A stretch of 43,018 nt of DNA from Clostridiales bacterium (GCA_918241715.1 CAKJYB010000014.1:1-43018); one strand, 5' to 3'. Positions 8,004 through 14,158 are shown, counted from the first letter of the stretch. A program made the numbers and translations. The notes: generated by a model not told the origin, from the letters alone.

Positions 8004-8618
8004 TTATTCCTCCATCTTCATTTTTTTCTTTTTTGGTGCTTCTTTTTCTGCCTCTTCAACACCTATATCGTTTTCGTCTGCAAGTTGGTTTTCTTTTTCA
8101 AACATCAAAAGCACATCTTCTTCTGTCTTCCCAACTCCATAAATTGGTTCGCTTACGTCATAAGCAGCTCTAACTTCGTTGAAAAGTTCGTCAGCATTTG
8201 TAAGCACATCTTCACTTGAAATTCTGGTTTCAAGAGCTTTGTTTAGAAATCTTGCCAAACCTTTTTGGTCTTTCAAAAGGTTGCTAAGTGGAACCTTTGT
8301 TTGCGTCTTGAAAAATGTGTTGCTGTCAAACGCATCTTTAAGTTTGTTCATAAGACGAATGTTGTAAAGCAAATACATTCCCCTTTCCATTGACGTTTGC
8401 TTTTCTTCATTTAAGTTTGCAATCTTTTTTGCATACAAAAGTTGAAGATCTTTGTTTCTCTCTTTCTTTCCCTTTTCCATAAGAGCATCAATTTCTTTTA
8501 TCTTTTGGTAAATCTCTGCTTCTATTGTTCTTTCTTGCCTTTCAAGTTCGCAAATAGAGTTTACCAAATCTTCTCTCTTAAGTCTTTTGTATTTGTTTCT
8601 TCTAAATGGCCACCACAT
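8004..8618 (-). CDS. ESCRT-III-like protein B
   Basis: 204 residues from the ATG at 8618, chosen because AAAGGAG precedes it at ideal spacing. The N-terminus MWWPFRRNK is aromatic and basic, like the membrane-inserting start of Snf7 (MW...LFGW). A long helical hairpin follows (about 15-105, turn at MEKGKKERNKDLQLLYAKKIANL, close to the KKGxKxxAKxxAKxIxRLRK pattern), then further helices and a long acidic stretch with a basic tail KKKKMKM. No clear MIM is visible. Five codons from protein A and in the same operon, so A and B may co-polymerise as Snf7 and Vps24/Vps2 do. The family call is weaker than for A, because coiled-coil proteins converge easily. Confidence 0.55.
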   Translation of the reverse strand: MWWPFRRNKYKRLKREDLVNSICELERQERTIEAEIYQKIKEIDALMEKGKKERNKDLQLLYAKKIANLNEEKQTSMERGMYLLYNIRLMNKLKDAFDSNTFFKTQTKVPLSNLLKDQKGLARFLNKALETRISSEDVLTNADELFNEVRAAYDVSEPIYGVGKTEEDVLLMFEKENQLADENDIGVEEAEKEAPKKKKMKMEE

Positions 8619-8629
8619 AATTTTCTCCT

Positions 8630-8992
8630 TTAACAATTTTCTCCTTGATTTACTGCATAGATGCGTTCAAGAAGTTCGTCATAATATTTTTTTTGCGTTT
8701 CTCCAGCAAACTCCATGGCATGTTGGTATTCATTCAAAAACACCACTTCTTTATACCTGATTGGGTTTGAATACAATTCACTTTCACTTCTTATCTGACA
8801 CTTCTCAAGCATCAATCCCCAATAGGCATCTGCACACTTGCTGTCATATTGCAACGCAAGCATAAAATTCAACTTTGCTTGTTCAAACAACTCTTCACTC
8901 AAATTTATATAACCAAGTTTAAGTTCCTTGATAACTTTCGTCCTTTCTTCTTCGTTTAAATCTTCGGACGCACAATAGACTCTCCCGTTCAC
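8630..8992 (-). CDS. Small TPR-type protein of the ESCRT-like operon
   Basis: 120 residues, helical. Residues about 20-115 carry a TPR-like unit (ELFEQAKLNFMLALQYD, then ADAYWGLMLEKCQI) followed by a KEVVFLNEYQHAMEFA segment. The same module, in the same order, sits after the zinc ribbon in the 1271-residue protein of this operon (about residues 55-140 there), and is common in Firmicute zinc-ribbon/TIR proteins. Here it stands alone, without a zinc ribbon or TIR. It starts with GTG, overlapping the previous gene's stop as GTGA, so translation is coupled. Likely an adaptor; partner unknown. Confidence 0.72.
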   Translation of the reverse strand: MNGRVYCASEDLNEEERTKVIKELKLGYINLSEELFEQAKLNFMLALQYDSKCADAYWGLMLEKCQIRSESELYSNPIRYKEVVFLNEYQHAMEFAGETQKKYYDELLERIYAVNQGENC

Positions 8993-9399
8993 TCTTCTAT
9001 CTCTTCCTTCTTTCTTTGCACGATATATGCTTCTACTTCTTCCAAAAGCCTAAGGCAAGTTTCTTGTGTGTTGTCTTTTGCTGTTGCAATTTTCAAGTCG
9101 TCAAGTCTTGCTGCAAGTTTTGTGTCAACTTCTTGTGCTCTTGAATTTGTTGTTGGATTGAAAAACTTTATGTTGTCTTTTACTTCAACAAGTCTGTTGC
9201 AAAGTTCGTCATTTCCGTTTGCGTAAACCAAAATGCTTTCTACATTTGCAACCATGTTTTCAATTGTCTTTTTGTTTTTTAAAACTCCACGACTTCCAAC
9301 ATCTTCGCCTTTTGCATGCTTTGGTCTATATTCTCTGTAAATGAAATAAACCGAAACGCCAAGTATTGCAAGTCCTACAAACAAATAAAAAATCCACAT
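8989..9399 (-). CDS. One-TM protein with cytosolic helical domain
   Basis: 136 residues. A single N-terminal membrane helix (MWIFYLFVGLAILGVSVYF, residues 1-19) is followed by a basic stop-transfer patch REYRPKHAK and a helical, probably cytosolic domain of about 100 residues ending in an acidic coiled-coil tail. Ribosome site TAAGGAG, 12 bases after the SPFH gene. I recognise no family. As the only small membrane-anchored member of the operon, it could dock the SPFH/ESCRT-like assembly at the membrane. Confidence 0.7.
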   Translation of the reverse strand: MWIFYLFVGLAILGVSVYFIYREYRPKHAKGEDVGSRGVLKNKKTIENMVANVESILVYANGNDELCNRLVEVKDNIKFFNPTTNSRAQEVDTKLAARLDDLKIATAKDNTQETCLRLLEEVEAYIVQRKKEEIEE

Positions 9400-9411
9400 A
9401 ATAATTTCTCC

Positions 9412-10254
9412 TTACAATTTTGCTCCACAATTTAAGCAAAATTTTGATTCTTCAGAATTTTCCGTTCCACATTCTTTGCAAATGTTTTTCCTAGAAACTT
9501 TTGCTCCACAATTGTCGCAGAATCTTGAAGTTGGTTTTAAAACGTTTCCACATTCTCTGCACACAAATTGTTCTTCTTTTGTCTCTGTTTGTGCTATGTT
9601 TTTCTTCGCCTTTGAAAGTCTTGTAAAGTCGTTTTCGTCAATCACAACATTTGCAATATTGAAAGTGTAAACTGCAATTCCATAATCTCCCATAAGTCTT
9701 TGATTTATCTTGCTCAAAACTTTTGCAGAAATTTCTCTTTTCTTTGTTGTAAGTTGGTTGAACGGAATTTTGTTTTCCTGCGCATATTCAACAACTTCAT
9801 TTTCCAAAACAGAAACGACATTTATCACAAGTCTTGATTGGAGATCTTCGCTGGTCATGTTTTCGTTTGCACCAACAAGATACAAATAGCACTTTCTTGG
9901 GTCTCCAATTTGAACATCAAAGTTTCCACTCATTCCAACTTTATAGTTGTCGTCAAGTGTTGGGTCATAGACCATAAACATTTGAGATGTCCCCCAAAGA
10001 AGTTTAAGTTTTGCCGTCTTTGACATAAAAAGCACTTCAAGTTTTACGTCAAGCTCTGTCCTAAGGTCAACAAACCTGCTTATCAAATATCTTCCTGAAG
10101 AAAGCGTTTGAAGCATTTGCCCATCTTTAACAAGAATTGCGTTGTGCGTTTCTGGCACAATAAGCGTCAATTTTGGACTGATTGGATTTTCAAGTTTTCT
10201 TCTTGTAAAAAGCTGGTCGTTGTTCCCTTCAAATGTGATTACGTTTTGTTCCAT
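9412..10254 (-). CDS. SPFH (band 7) protein with two C-terminal zinc ribbons
   Basis: 280 residues. Residues about 20-225 follow the SPFH/band-7 layout of the B. subtilis YdjI type (IVPETHNAILVKDGQ at the start; SGRYLISRF; a long helix EVVEYAQENKIPFNQL; then LMGDYGIAVYTFNIANVVID). Two CX2C...CX2C zinc ribbons fill the last 50 residues. SPFH proteins form large ring-like membrane scaffolds; B. subtilis YdjI is encoded with a PspA (ESCRT-III-fold) protein and helps recruit it, a parallel to this operon. It is the first gene of the operon. The ATG at 10254 has its AAGGAG 29 bases upstream with a hairpin between. Confidence 0.85.
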   Translation of the reverse strand: MEQNVITFEGNNDQLFTRRKLENPISPKLTLIVPETHNAILVKDGQMLQTLSSGRYLISRFVDLRTELDVKLEVLFMSKTAKLKLLWGTSQMFMVYDPTLDDNYKVGMSGNFDVQIGDPRKCYLYLVGANENMTSEDLQSRLVINVVSVLENEVVEYAQENKIPFNQLTTKKREISAKVLSKINQRLMGDYGIAVYTFNIANVVIDENDFTRLSKAKKNIAQTETKEEQFVCRECGNVLKPTSRFCDNCGAKVSRKNICKECGTENSEESKFCLNCGAKL

Positions 10255-10263
10255 TTGGCCAAT

Positions 10264-10326
10264 AATATCTTTAAAAAGATATTCTCCTTCATAATGATAT
10301 TAGCACACTCACTTTTCAAAAGTCAA
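10264..10326 (-). promoter_or_regulatory. Promoter and leader of the ESCRT-like operon
   Basis: Minus-strand -35 TTGACT (10321-10326), 18-base spacer, -10 TAATAT (10297-10302). A perfect 13-base palindrome ACTTTTGAAAAGT (10311-10323) overlaps the -35 and spacer, a natural operator position. Downstream, AAGGAG (10284-10289) is followed by a 20-base hairpin AATATCTT-TTTA-AAGATATT (10264-10283), then nine bases, then the SPFH ATG. A 17-codon reading frame starts at the ATG just before AAGGAG and overlaps the SPFH start in another frame. Confidence 0.65.
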
Positions 10327-10409
10327 AGAAAGAACTTAAAACAAACAAATTTTTCTCTTTTATTTCTGCCAAATTTAACAATTTTTTGTGATTTTTAATA
10401 CATTGTTAA

Positions 10410-10428
10410 TGTGTAGACCCCTTACACA
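10410..10428 (+). repeat. Inverted repeat upstream of the Cys-rich microprotein gene
   Basis: TGTGTA (10410-10415), seven bases, TACACA (10423-10428), ending about 30 bases before the start codon. It could be an operator. I find no standard vegetative promoter in 10327-10448, so this gene may use another sigma factor or depend on an activator. Confidence 0.35.
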
Positions 10429-10459
10429 AAAATATACATAAGATTTTTAGGAGGAACAA

Positions 10460-10651
10460 ATGAACTTTTTTGGAGGCTCAACTTTCGGAGAAATGGGCAA
10501 AGAAAATGGTGGAACAAACTGCTGCAGTTTAATTTTCTTGCTTCTTCTTTTGAAAAATTGTGGTTGTGGTTTTATGAAAGGTGGAATCAATGTAGATTGC
10601 TCAACAATCATGCTTTTGCTCTTACTTTCAAATTGTGGCTGCAACAACTAA
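10460..10651 (+). CDS. Cys-rich hydrophobic microprotein with internal duplication
   Basis: 63 residues, preceded by AGGAGG at 10450-10455 and followed by a strong terminator, so it is a genuine single-gene unit. Two copies of one motif make up most of the protein: NCCSLIFLLLLLKNCGCG (about 20-37) and DCSTIMLLLLLSNCGCN (about 46-62). Each is a run of leucines flanked by Cys pairs. It resembles the small proteins of Clostridia often labelled chorion-class high-cysteine proteins, whose function is unknown. The leucine runs are too short (eight to nine residues) for ordinary membrane helices. A spore-coat or disulfide-linked surface role is possible but unproven. Confidence 0.75.
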   Translation: MNFFGGSTFGEMGKENGGTNCCSLIFLLLLLKNCGCGFMKGGINVDCSTIMLLLLLSNCGCNN

Positions 10652-10670
10652 GTCAAAAAAACAATCAAAA

Positions 10671-10695
10671 AGCCTGCCAGACGGCAGGTTTTTTT
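10671..10695 (+). terminator. Rho-independent terminator
   Basis: GCCTGCC-AGAC-GGCAGG followed by seven T residues, 20 bases after the Cys-rich microprotein gene. GC-rich stem with a four-base loop. Confidence 0.9.
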
Positions 10696-10726
10696 GTATT
10701 TTTTGCGTTTTTTCTGTTGTAAAATG

Positions 10727-10755
10727 TTTACTTTTGATAAAAAATAATGTAAAAT
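10727..10755 (+). promoter_or_regulatory. Promoter of the PH-like protein gene
   Basis: -35 TTTACT (10727-10732), 17-base spacer, -10 TAAAAT (10750-10755), 22 bases before the start codon. Confidence 0.5.
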
Positions 10756-10777
10756 GCTTCTATAAAGGTGGTTGGGT

Positions 10778-11164
10778 ATGAATATTCAAAAGAAATATGG
10801 TGCCGGAGCAGAACTTCTTTGGTCGGACAAAAAAAGACATATGGGCATGCCATTGTCCGTAACAAGATACAGACTTGTCAGAAAGCCAGGCGTTTGGTGC
10901 AAAGTCTTCTCTGATGTAGGTTTTTTAACTTCAACAATTGAAGAAGTAAATGTTTATAGAATTCGTGATGTTTCTTTCCGTCAAGGTTTGCTTGGAAAAA
11001 TTTTTAATACTGGAACGGTTACCCTTGTTTCAAACGACAGCTCTACAGACACTCTTGTTTTGGAAAATGTTAAAAACCCATATCAAGTTAGAGAGATGTT
11101 TGCTGACCTTATCGAAAAAGAAAGAGAACTCCATGGTGTAAAAGTTACCGAACACCAAAGATAA
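10778..11164 (+). CDS. Small PH-like domain protein
   Basis: 128 residues from the ATG at 10778, which lies seven bases after AGGTGG; the TTG at 10772 is too close to that site. The whole protein looks like one bacterial PH-like (YdbS/DUF304-type) domain: alternating strands with an initial LLWSDKKRHMGMPLSVTRYRL, a middle IRDVSFRQGLLGKIFNTGTVTL (the usual turn after which a G-x-G-T-V strand follows) and a final helix YQVREMFADLIEKERE. It has no membrane segment, unlike most members. Monocistronic, with its own promoter and terminator. The ligand or partner is unknown. Confidence 0.75.
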   Translation: MNIQKKYGAGAELLWSDKKRHMGMPLSVTRYRLVRKPGVWCKVFSDVGFLTSTIEEVNVYRIRDVSFRQGLLGKIFNTGTVTLVSNDSSTDTLVLENVKNPYQVREMFADLIEKERELHGVKVTEHQR

Positions 11165-11181
11165 TAAATTTAAAACAAATT

Positions 11182-11206
11182 GCCAAGTTTCTTCTTGGCT
11201 TTTTTA
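11182..11206 (+). terminator. Rho-independent terminator
   Basis: GCCAAG-TTTCTT-CTTGGC followed by a T-run, 17 bases after the PH-like gene. Confidence 0.85.
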
Positions 11207-11232
11207 TTTTTTCATAAAATTTTTGTTTTTTC

Positions 11233-11261
11233 TTGACAACCAACCTTAAATATGCTATATT
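11233..11261 (+). promoter_or_regulatory. tRNA-Ala promoter
   Basis: Perfect -35 TTGACA (11233-11238), 17-base spacer, -10 TATATT (11256-11261), placed 12 bases before the tRNA 5' end. Confidence 0.85.
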
Positions 11262-11273
11262 TTTAGAGCATAT

Positions 11274-11350
11274 GGGGGTGTGGCTCAGTTGGCTAGAGCA
11301 CCTGCCCTGCAAGCAGGGGGTCACCGGTTCGAATCCGGTCATCTCCACCA
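11274..11350 (+). tRNA. tRNA-Ala (anticodon UGC)
   Basis: A 77-base tRNA with encoded CCA. The anticodon loop CCTGCAA reads TGC between CTGC-type stem arms. D-arm GCTCAGTTGGCTAGAGC and T-arm CCGGTTCGAATCCGG are standard. The acceptor stem contains the G3:U70 pair, the alanine identity element, which confirms the assignment. Confidence 0.97.
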
Positions 11351-11361
11351 TAATCGACATT

Positions 11362-11391
11362 ATACGGACAGAAATGTTCGTATATTTTTTG
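11362..11391 (+). terminator. tRNA-Ala terminator
   Basis: ATACGGACA-GAAA-TGTTCGTAT, a nine-pair stem with one G-U pair, followed by ATTTTTT. It ends just before the promoter of the next gene. Confidence 0.8.
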
Positions 11392-11394
11392 TTA

Positions 11395-11423
11395 TTGACA
11401 GACAATCTGCTCCATGATATAAT
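11395..11423 (+). promoter_or_regulatory. Consensus promoter of the double-HEPN-motif gene
   Basis: TTGACA (11395-11400), 17-base spacer, TATAAT (11418-11423): a perfect match to the vegetative consensus, suggesting strong constitutive expression. Confidence 0.9.
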
Positions 11424-11442
11424 TTTGTTATAGGAGAAAAAA

Positions 11443-12672
11443 ATGGCAAACAACATAAACGCAACAACCAGAATATTGCCAGAAGCGAGAGCTTTTATTG
11501 TTGGACATTTTATGCCCAACGAAAACCCTGTTGAAAAACATTGTTCAAACGATATGCCTTTACATTCTGCAATGTTGTGCCTTTATTCTGCCATGCTTTT
11601 GCTTCAAGTGCAAGAGATTTTTCCACAAGTACACGAATACTTTTCTGGCAGAAAAAACAAGGAATTTGATTGCAACCAAAGGGCAAGACAAATACGTTCT
11701 GACATATATAGAAAAAACCAAAATCTCAGCCAGCAAGAAATTGACCAATTGGCAGAAAAACAACTTGAAACAGAAATCAGAAATGCCTTTTCTCACGGGT
11801 GCTTTAAGTTTTCGTTTGACTCAAAATCTCAACCTGTTGTAGTCCTTTCAACAAACTATGCTGGAGCAAACCAAAATGCCTCAATCACAATTTCTTTTAA
11901 AGAGATTTTTACAACTCTTGGTGGACACATAAAACTGCAAGAATACAAAGTAAAAAAGATGTTAAAAGATTTAAACGAAAGCCTTGATTTACAGCATCTT
12001 GACAAGCAAACTTTTGCAAACTTAATCAAAGACGAAAGTCTTGATCAACAAAAAATTGAAGAAATAAAAAACTGCATTTTCAGAAATATTGCTCTTCCAA
12101 AAATGCTTCAACACATGACAAACTATTTTGTAAACAGAGACTATCAAATCCCAGAAGAAATTGACAAAAAGATAAGAAACCCTATTTATTCGACCTGTTT
12201 GGAAATCATCTTTATGACTTCGCTTATAGCATACAATCAAAATGAAGCCTACCAGACACTTTCTCCAGACTCTTTGCTCTTCAAAAAAATATCCATTCTC
12301 AGAAATTCTCTTATGCACGGACTGACAAACTTTTCAGATGGTGGCTTGAAAGTGTCCATATCTCATGGCAAACCAAAGTATGCTGGGATTTTGGACGAAG
12401 AGTTTGACTCTGTTCTTCTTGGAATGAAAATGGAGATGTGGAGTGCAGAAACCGAAATTGCAAAGATTGACAAAGCACTCAACTTTGACGACCTAAGTGA
12501 AGAAGAACAATACTATATGAAAGAAATTTTAAGGTCTTCTGGAATAACAAAAGAAAACTCCGAAGACTTGAAAGAAATAAAAGAATCTTTCCTTGAACAA
12601 ATGGGTAAAATTTATGAAGAGACCGAAAAAATCATAAACGAAAAAGCCGACCCAGATGGAGATGGAAAATAA
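11443..12672 (+). CDS. Protein with two HEPN-type RxxxxH motifs
   Basis: 409 residues, ribosome site TAGGAG. It reads as two similar helical halves. Each has a long helix followed by a HEPN signature: EIRNAFSHG (Arg113 to His118) and ILRNSLMHG (Arg287 to His292). After each motif comes a short beta segment (FKFSFDSKSQPVVVLS; GLKVSISHGKPKYAG), as in HEPN proteins of the RNAFxHG class. Many HEPN domains are ribonucleases of toxin, abortive-infection or CRISPR systems in which this Arg and His are catalytic. No antitoxin-like partner (for example a MNT nucleotidyltransferase) is adjacent, and it has its own promoter and terminator. It may be a stand-alone defence RNase or a non-catalytic HEPN protein. 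Confidence 0.6.
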   Translation: MANNINATTRILPEARAFIVGHFMPNENPVEKHCSNDMPLHSAMLCLYSAMLLLQVQEIFPQVHEYFSGRKNKEFDCNQRARQIRSDIYRKNQNLSQQEIDQLAEKQLETEIRNAFSHGCFKFSFDSKSQPVVVLSTNYAGANQNASITISFKEIFTTLGGHIKLQEYKVKKMLKDLNESLDLQHLDKQTFANLIKDESLDQQKIEEIKNCIFRNIALPKMLQHMTNYFVNRDYQIPEEIDKKIRNPIYSTCLEIIFMTSLIAYNQNEAYQTLSPDSLLFKKISILRNSLMHGLTNFSDGGLKVSISHGKPKYAGILDEEFDSVLLGMKMEMWSAETEIAKIDKALNFDDLSEEEQYYMKEILRSSGITKENSEDLKEIKESFLEQMGKIYEETEKIINEKADPDGDGK

Positions 12673-12674
12673 AA

Positions 12675-12704
12675 AAAAGATGGTTTATTCACCATCTTTT
12701 TTGT
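12675..12704. terminator. Bidirectional terminator
   Basis: AAAAGATGG-TTTATTCA-CCATCTTTT flanked by A-run and T-run. It serves the HEPN-motif gene on the plus strand; on the minus strand it overlaps the last codons and stop of the small membrane protein gene. Confidence 0.85.
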
Positions 12705-12948
12705 TGTCTGTTTTTGAATCGTCAAACCACAAAATCTTTCCTTGAACAGCAATTGAAACAATGTCTACAATCCACATAAATGGAGCAAATAAGATCAAAA
12801 CAATTGCCAAAACAACTCCGATTGTATAGTTGTTTTTGATTGATTTGAAAAGTCTGTAAATTTGCCAAAGTATGTCCACAAATGGAAGTGCAAGCAGCAC
12901 TTTTCCCCATAGTGGAAATTCATCAAACGTCTTTATATATTCGTCCAT
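12685..12948 (-). CDS. Small two-TM protein (TM2-like) downstream of mscL
   Basis: 87 codons read from the ATG at 12948, one base after the mscL stop; an AGAAGG within the end of mscL can serve as ribosome site. Two hydrophobic helices (WGKVLLALPFVDILWQIYRLF and GVVLAIVLILFAPFMWIVDIV) with a charged tail. The second, ending in WIVD, recalls TM2-domain proteins. The same layout appears in the partial gene at the right edge of the window. Tight coupling to mscL suggests co-expression; no function can be assigned. Confidence 0.7.
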   Translation of the reverse strand: MDEYIKTFDEFPLWGKVLLALPFVDILWQIYRLFKSIKNNYTIGVVLAIVLILFAPFMWIVDIVSIAVQGKILWFDDSKTDNKKDGE

Positions 12949-12949
12949 T

Positions 12950-13609
12950 TTATTCTGCCTTCTTTTTTCTTGATTTCTTTTCTTTTGGTTCTTCTTTTGG
13001 CTCTTCGTGGCAGTGGCATTCTTCTCCACATTCACAAACCATTTCGTTTTGTTTTTTAAGTTCTGCCAAAATCTGTGTCAAAAGTTCTTCTTGTGTTGGT
13101 GCTACAGGTGCTGGTGCTGGAGCATTCTTTGCACGGAGTTCTGCTGTTGCAGCCAAAACTGCCTTGCGATCTCTCATGTTTACACCTTGTGCACGAAGTT
13201 CTTTCTTTTCTTCTTTTGTTGGTCTTTCGCTTGCTGCTTTTGTTGCATAACCCTTTGCACTCATAACAAGTTTTATGATTGTAAAGAGAACAAATGCAAT
13301 AATCAAGAAGTCAATGACTGCTGTGATAAATGCACCCCAATCTATGTAAATACTCTTTTCAAGGTCAATCACTTTTACGCCATCAACTGTTGTGTAAACT
13401 CTCTTCAAGAATGTGTAAACAGCTTCAAGTCCATCTCCCCCAACAATAAGTGCAAGCACCCAGTTGATTATTGGTCTTATGATGTGGTTTGTAAATGCTG
13501 TAACAATTGCACTAAACGCACCACCGATGATAACACCAACAGCCAAATCAAGAATGTTGCCACGGCTTATAAATGCCTTAAATTCTGCAAAAAATCCTTT
13601 CTTTTTCAT
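12950..13609 (-). CDS. mscL: Large-conductance mechanosensitive channel MscL with long C-terminal tail
   Basis: Opens under membrane tension to release solutes during osmotic downshock. 219 residues against about 130-150 for most MscL. The N-terminus FFAEFKAFISRGNILDLAVGVIIGGAFSAIV is the conserved pore helix region, with the second helix at IDWGAFITAVIDFLIIAFVLF. The extension (about residues 130-219) contains an Ala/Pro linker, a helix EELLTQILAELKKQNEM and a Cys/His cluster CECGEECHCHEE before a Lys/Glu tail. ATG at 13609 has AAAGGAG upstream. Followed at once by the two-TM protein gene. Confidence 0.92.
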   Translation of the reverse strand: MKKKGFFAEFKAFISRGNILDLAVGVIIGGAFSAIVTAFTNHIIRPIINWVLALIVGGDGLEAVYTFLKRVYTTVDGVKVIDLEKSIYIDWGAFITAVIDFLIIAFVLFTIIKLVMSAKGYATKAASERPTKEEKKELRAQGVNMRDRKAVLAATAELRAKNAPAPAPVAPTQEELLTQILAELKKQNEMVCECGEECHCHEEPKEEPKEKKSRKKKAE

Positions 13610-13671
13610 TTCTATCTCCTTTCCTTTATATTTTAAAACACTCACGTTTGTTTTTGCAAATGTTTTTTTAG

Positions 13672-14088
13672 TTATTTGACAATTTTTCTTTCACAAGTTT
13701 GTTCTACAAGGTCCTTAAGCGTAACATTTTCAAGATAGTTGTTTATCAACTTGTTTAATGTGTTCCACACTCCTATTGTGTCGCACTTGTCTGCAATAGG
13801 ACAAACATCGTTGTCAAGGCATGTCGAAATTTTGATGCTGTCATCTGTTGCATCAAGAATGTCTTTGACAGAAATCTCTTCTCTCTTTCTTGCAAGTTTG
13901 TATCCACCATTTGTTCCACGCATGCTTACAACAAGTTTTGCCTTTGAAAGCATACCGATAATTTTTTCAAGATATTTGATTGAAATTTGTTGTCTTTCTG
14001 CAATCTCACTTGTCGAAACAAACCCTTCATTTCTTGCTATGTCTGCCATAATCCTTACGGCATATCTTCCTTTTGTTGTAATTTCCAT
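13672..14088 (-). CDS. Rrf2/IscR-type transcriptional regulator
   Basis: 138 residues with an N-terminal winged helix (GRYAVRIMADIARNEGFVS, then SIKYLEKIIGMLSKAKLV with MRGTNGGYKLAR wing) and the three-cysteine loop CLDNDVCPIADKC. That CX5CX5C spacing equals the [2Fe-2S] ligand set of IscR, so it probably senses Fe-S status, oxygen or nitric oxide. In many Firmicutes this regulator precedes iscS/iscU, but no Fe-S assembly gene follows here. A TATAAT lies 15-20 bases before the ribosome site AAGGAG. Its direct target is not visible in the window. Confidence 0.88.
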   Translation of the reverse strand: MEITTKGRYAVRIMADIARNEGFVSTSEIAERQQISIKYLEKIIGMLSKAKLVVSMRGTNGGYKLARKREEISVKDILDATDDSIKISTCLDNDVCPIADKCDTIGVWNTLNKLINNYLENVTLKDLVEQTCERKIVK

Positions 14089-14131
14089 AATTACTCCTTC
14101 CTTGATTATAACACAAAGTCAGCAAACAAAA

Positions 14132-14158
14132 AAATAAAACGCTTAAAAACGTCTTATT
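14132..14158 (-). terminator. metK operon terminator
   Basis: On the minus strand ATAAGACG-TTTTTAAG-CGTTTTAT (one G-U pair) followed by TTTTTTT. The stem overlaps the metK stop codon. Confidence 0.75.

Noticed and set aside
7406..8618. Reading the two coiled-coil proteins as ordinary PspA/Vipp1 phage-shock proteins
   Set aside because: Length is near that of PspA, but the MGLF and MWWPF starts, acidic C-terminal halves, MIM1-like tail and adjacent MIT-like/Vps4-like ATPase fit CHMP-type ESCRT-III better. The two folds are related, so structure prediction is needed to decide.
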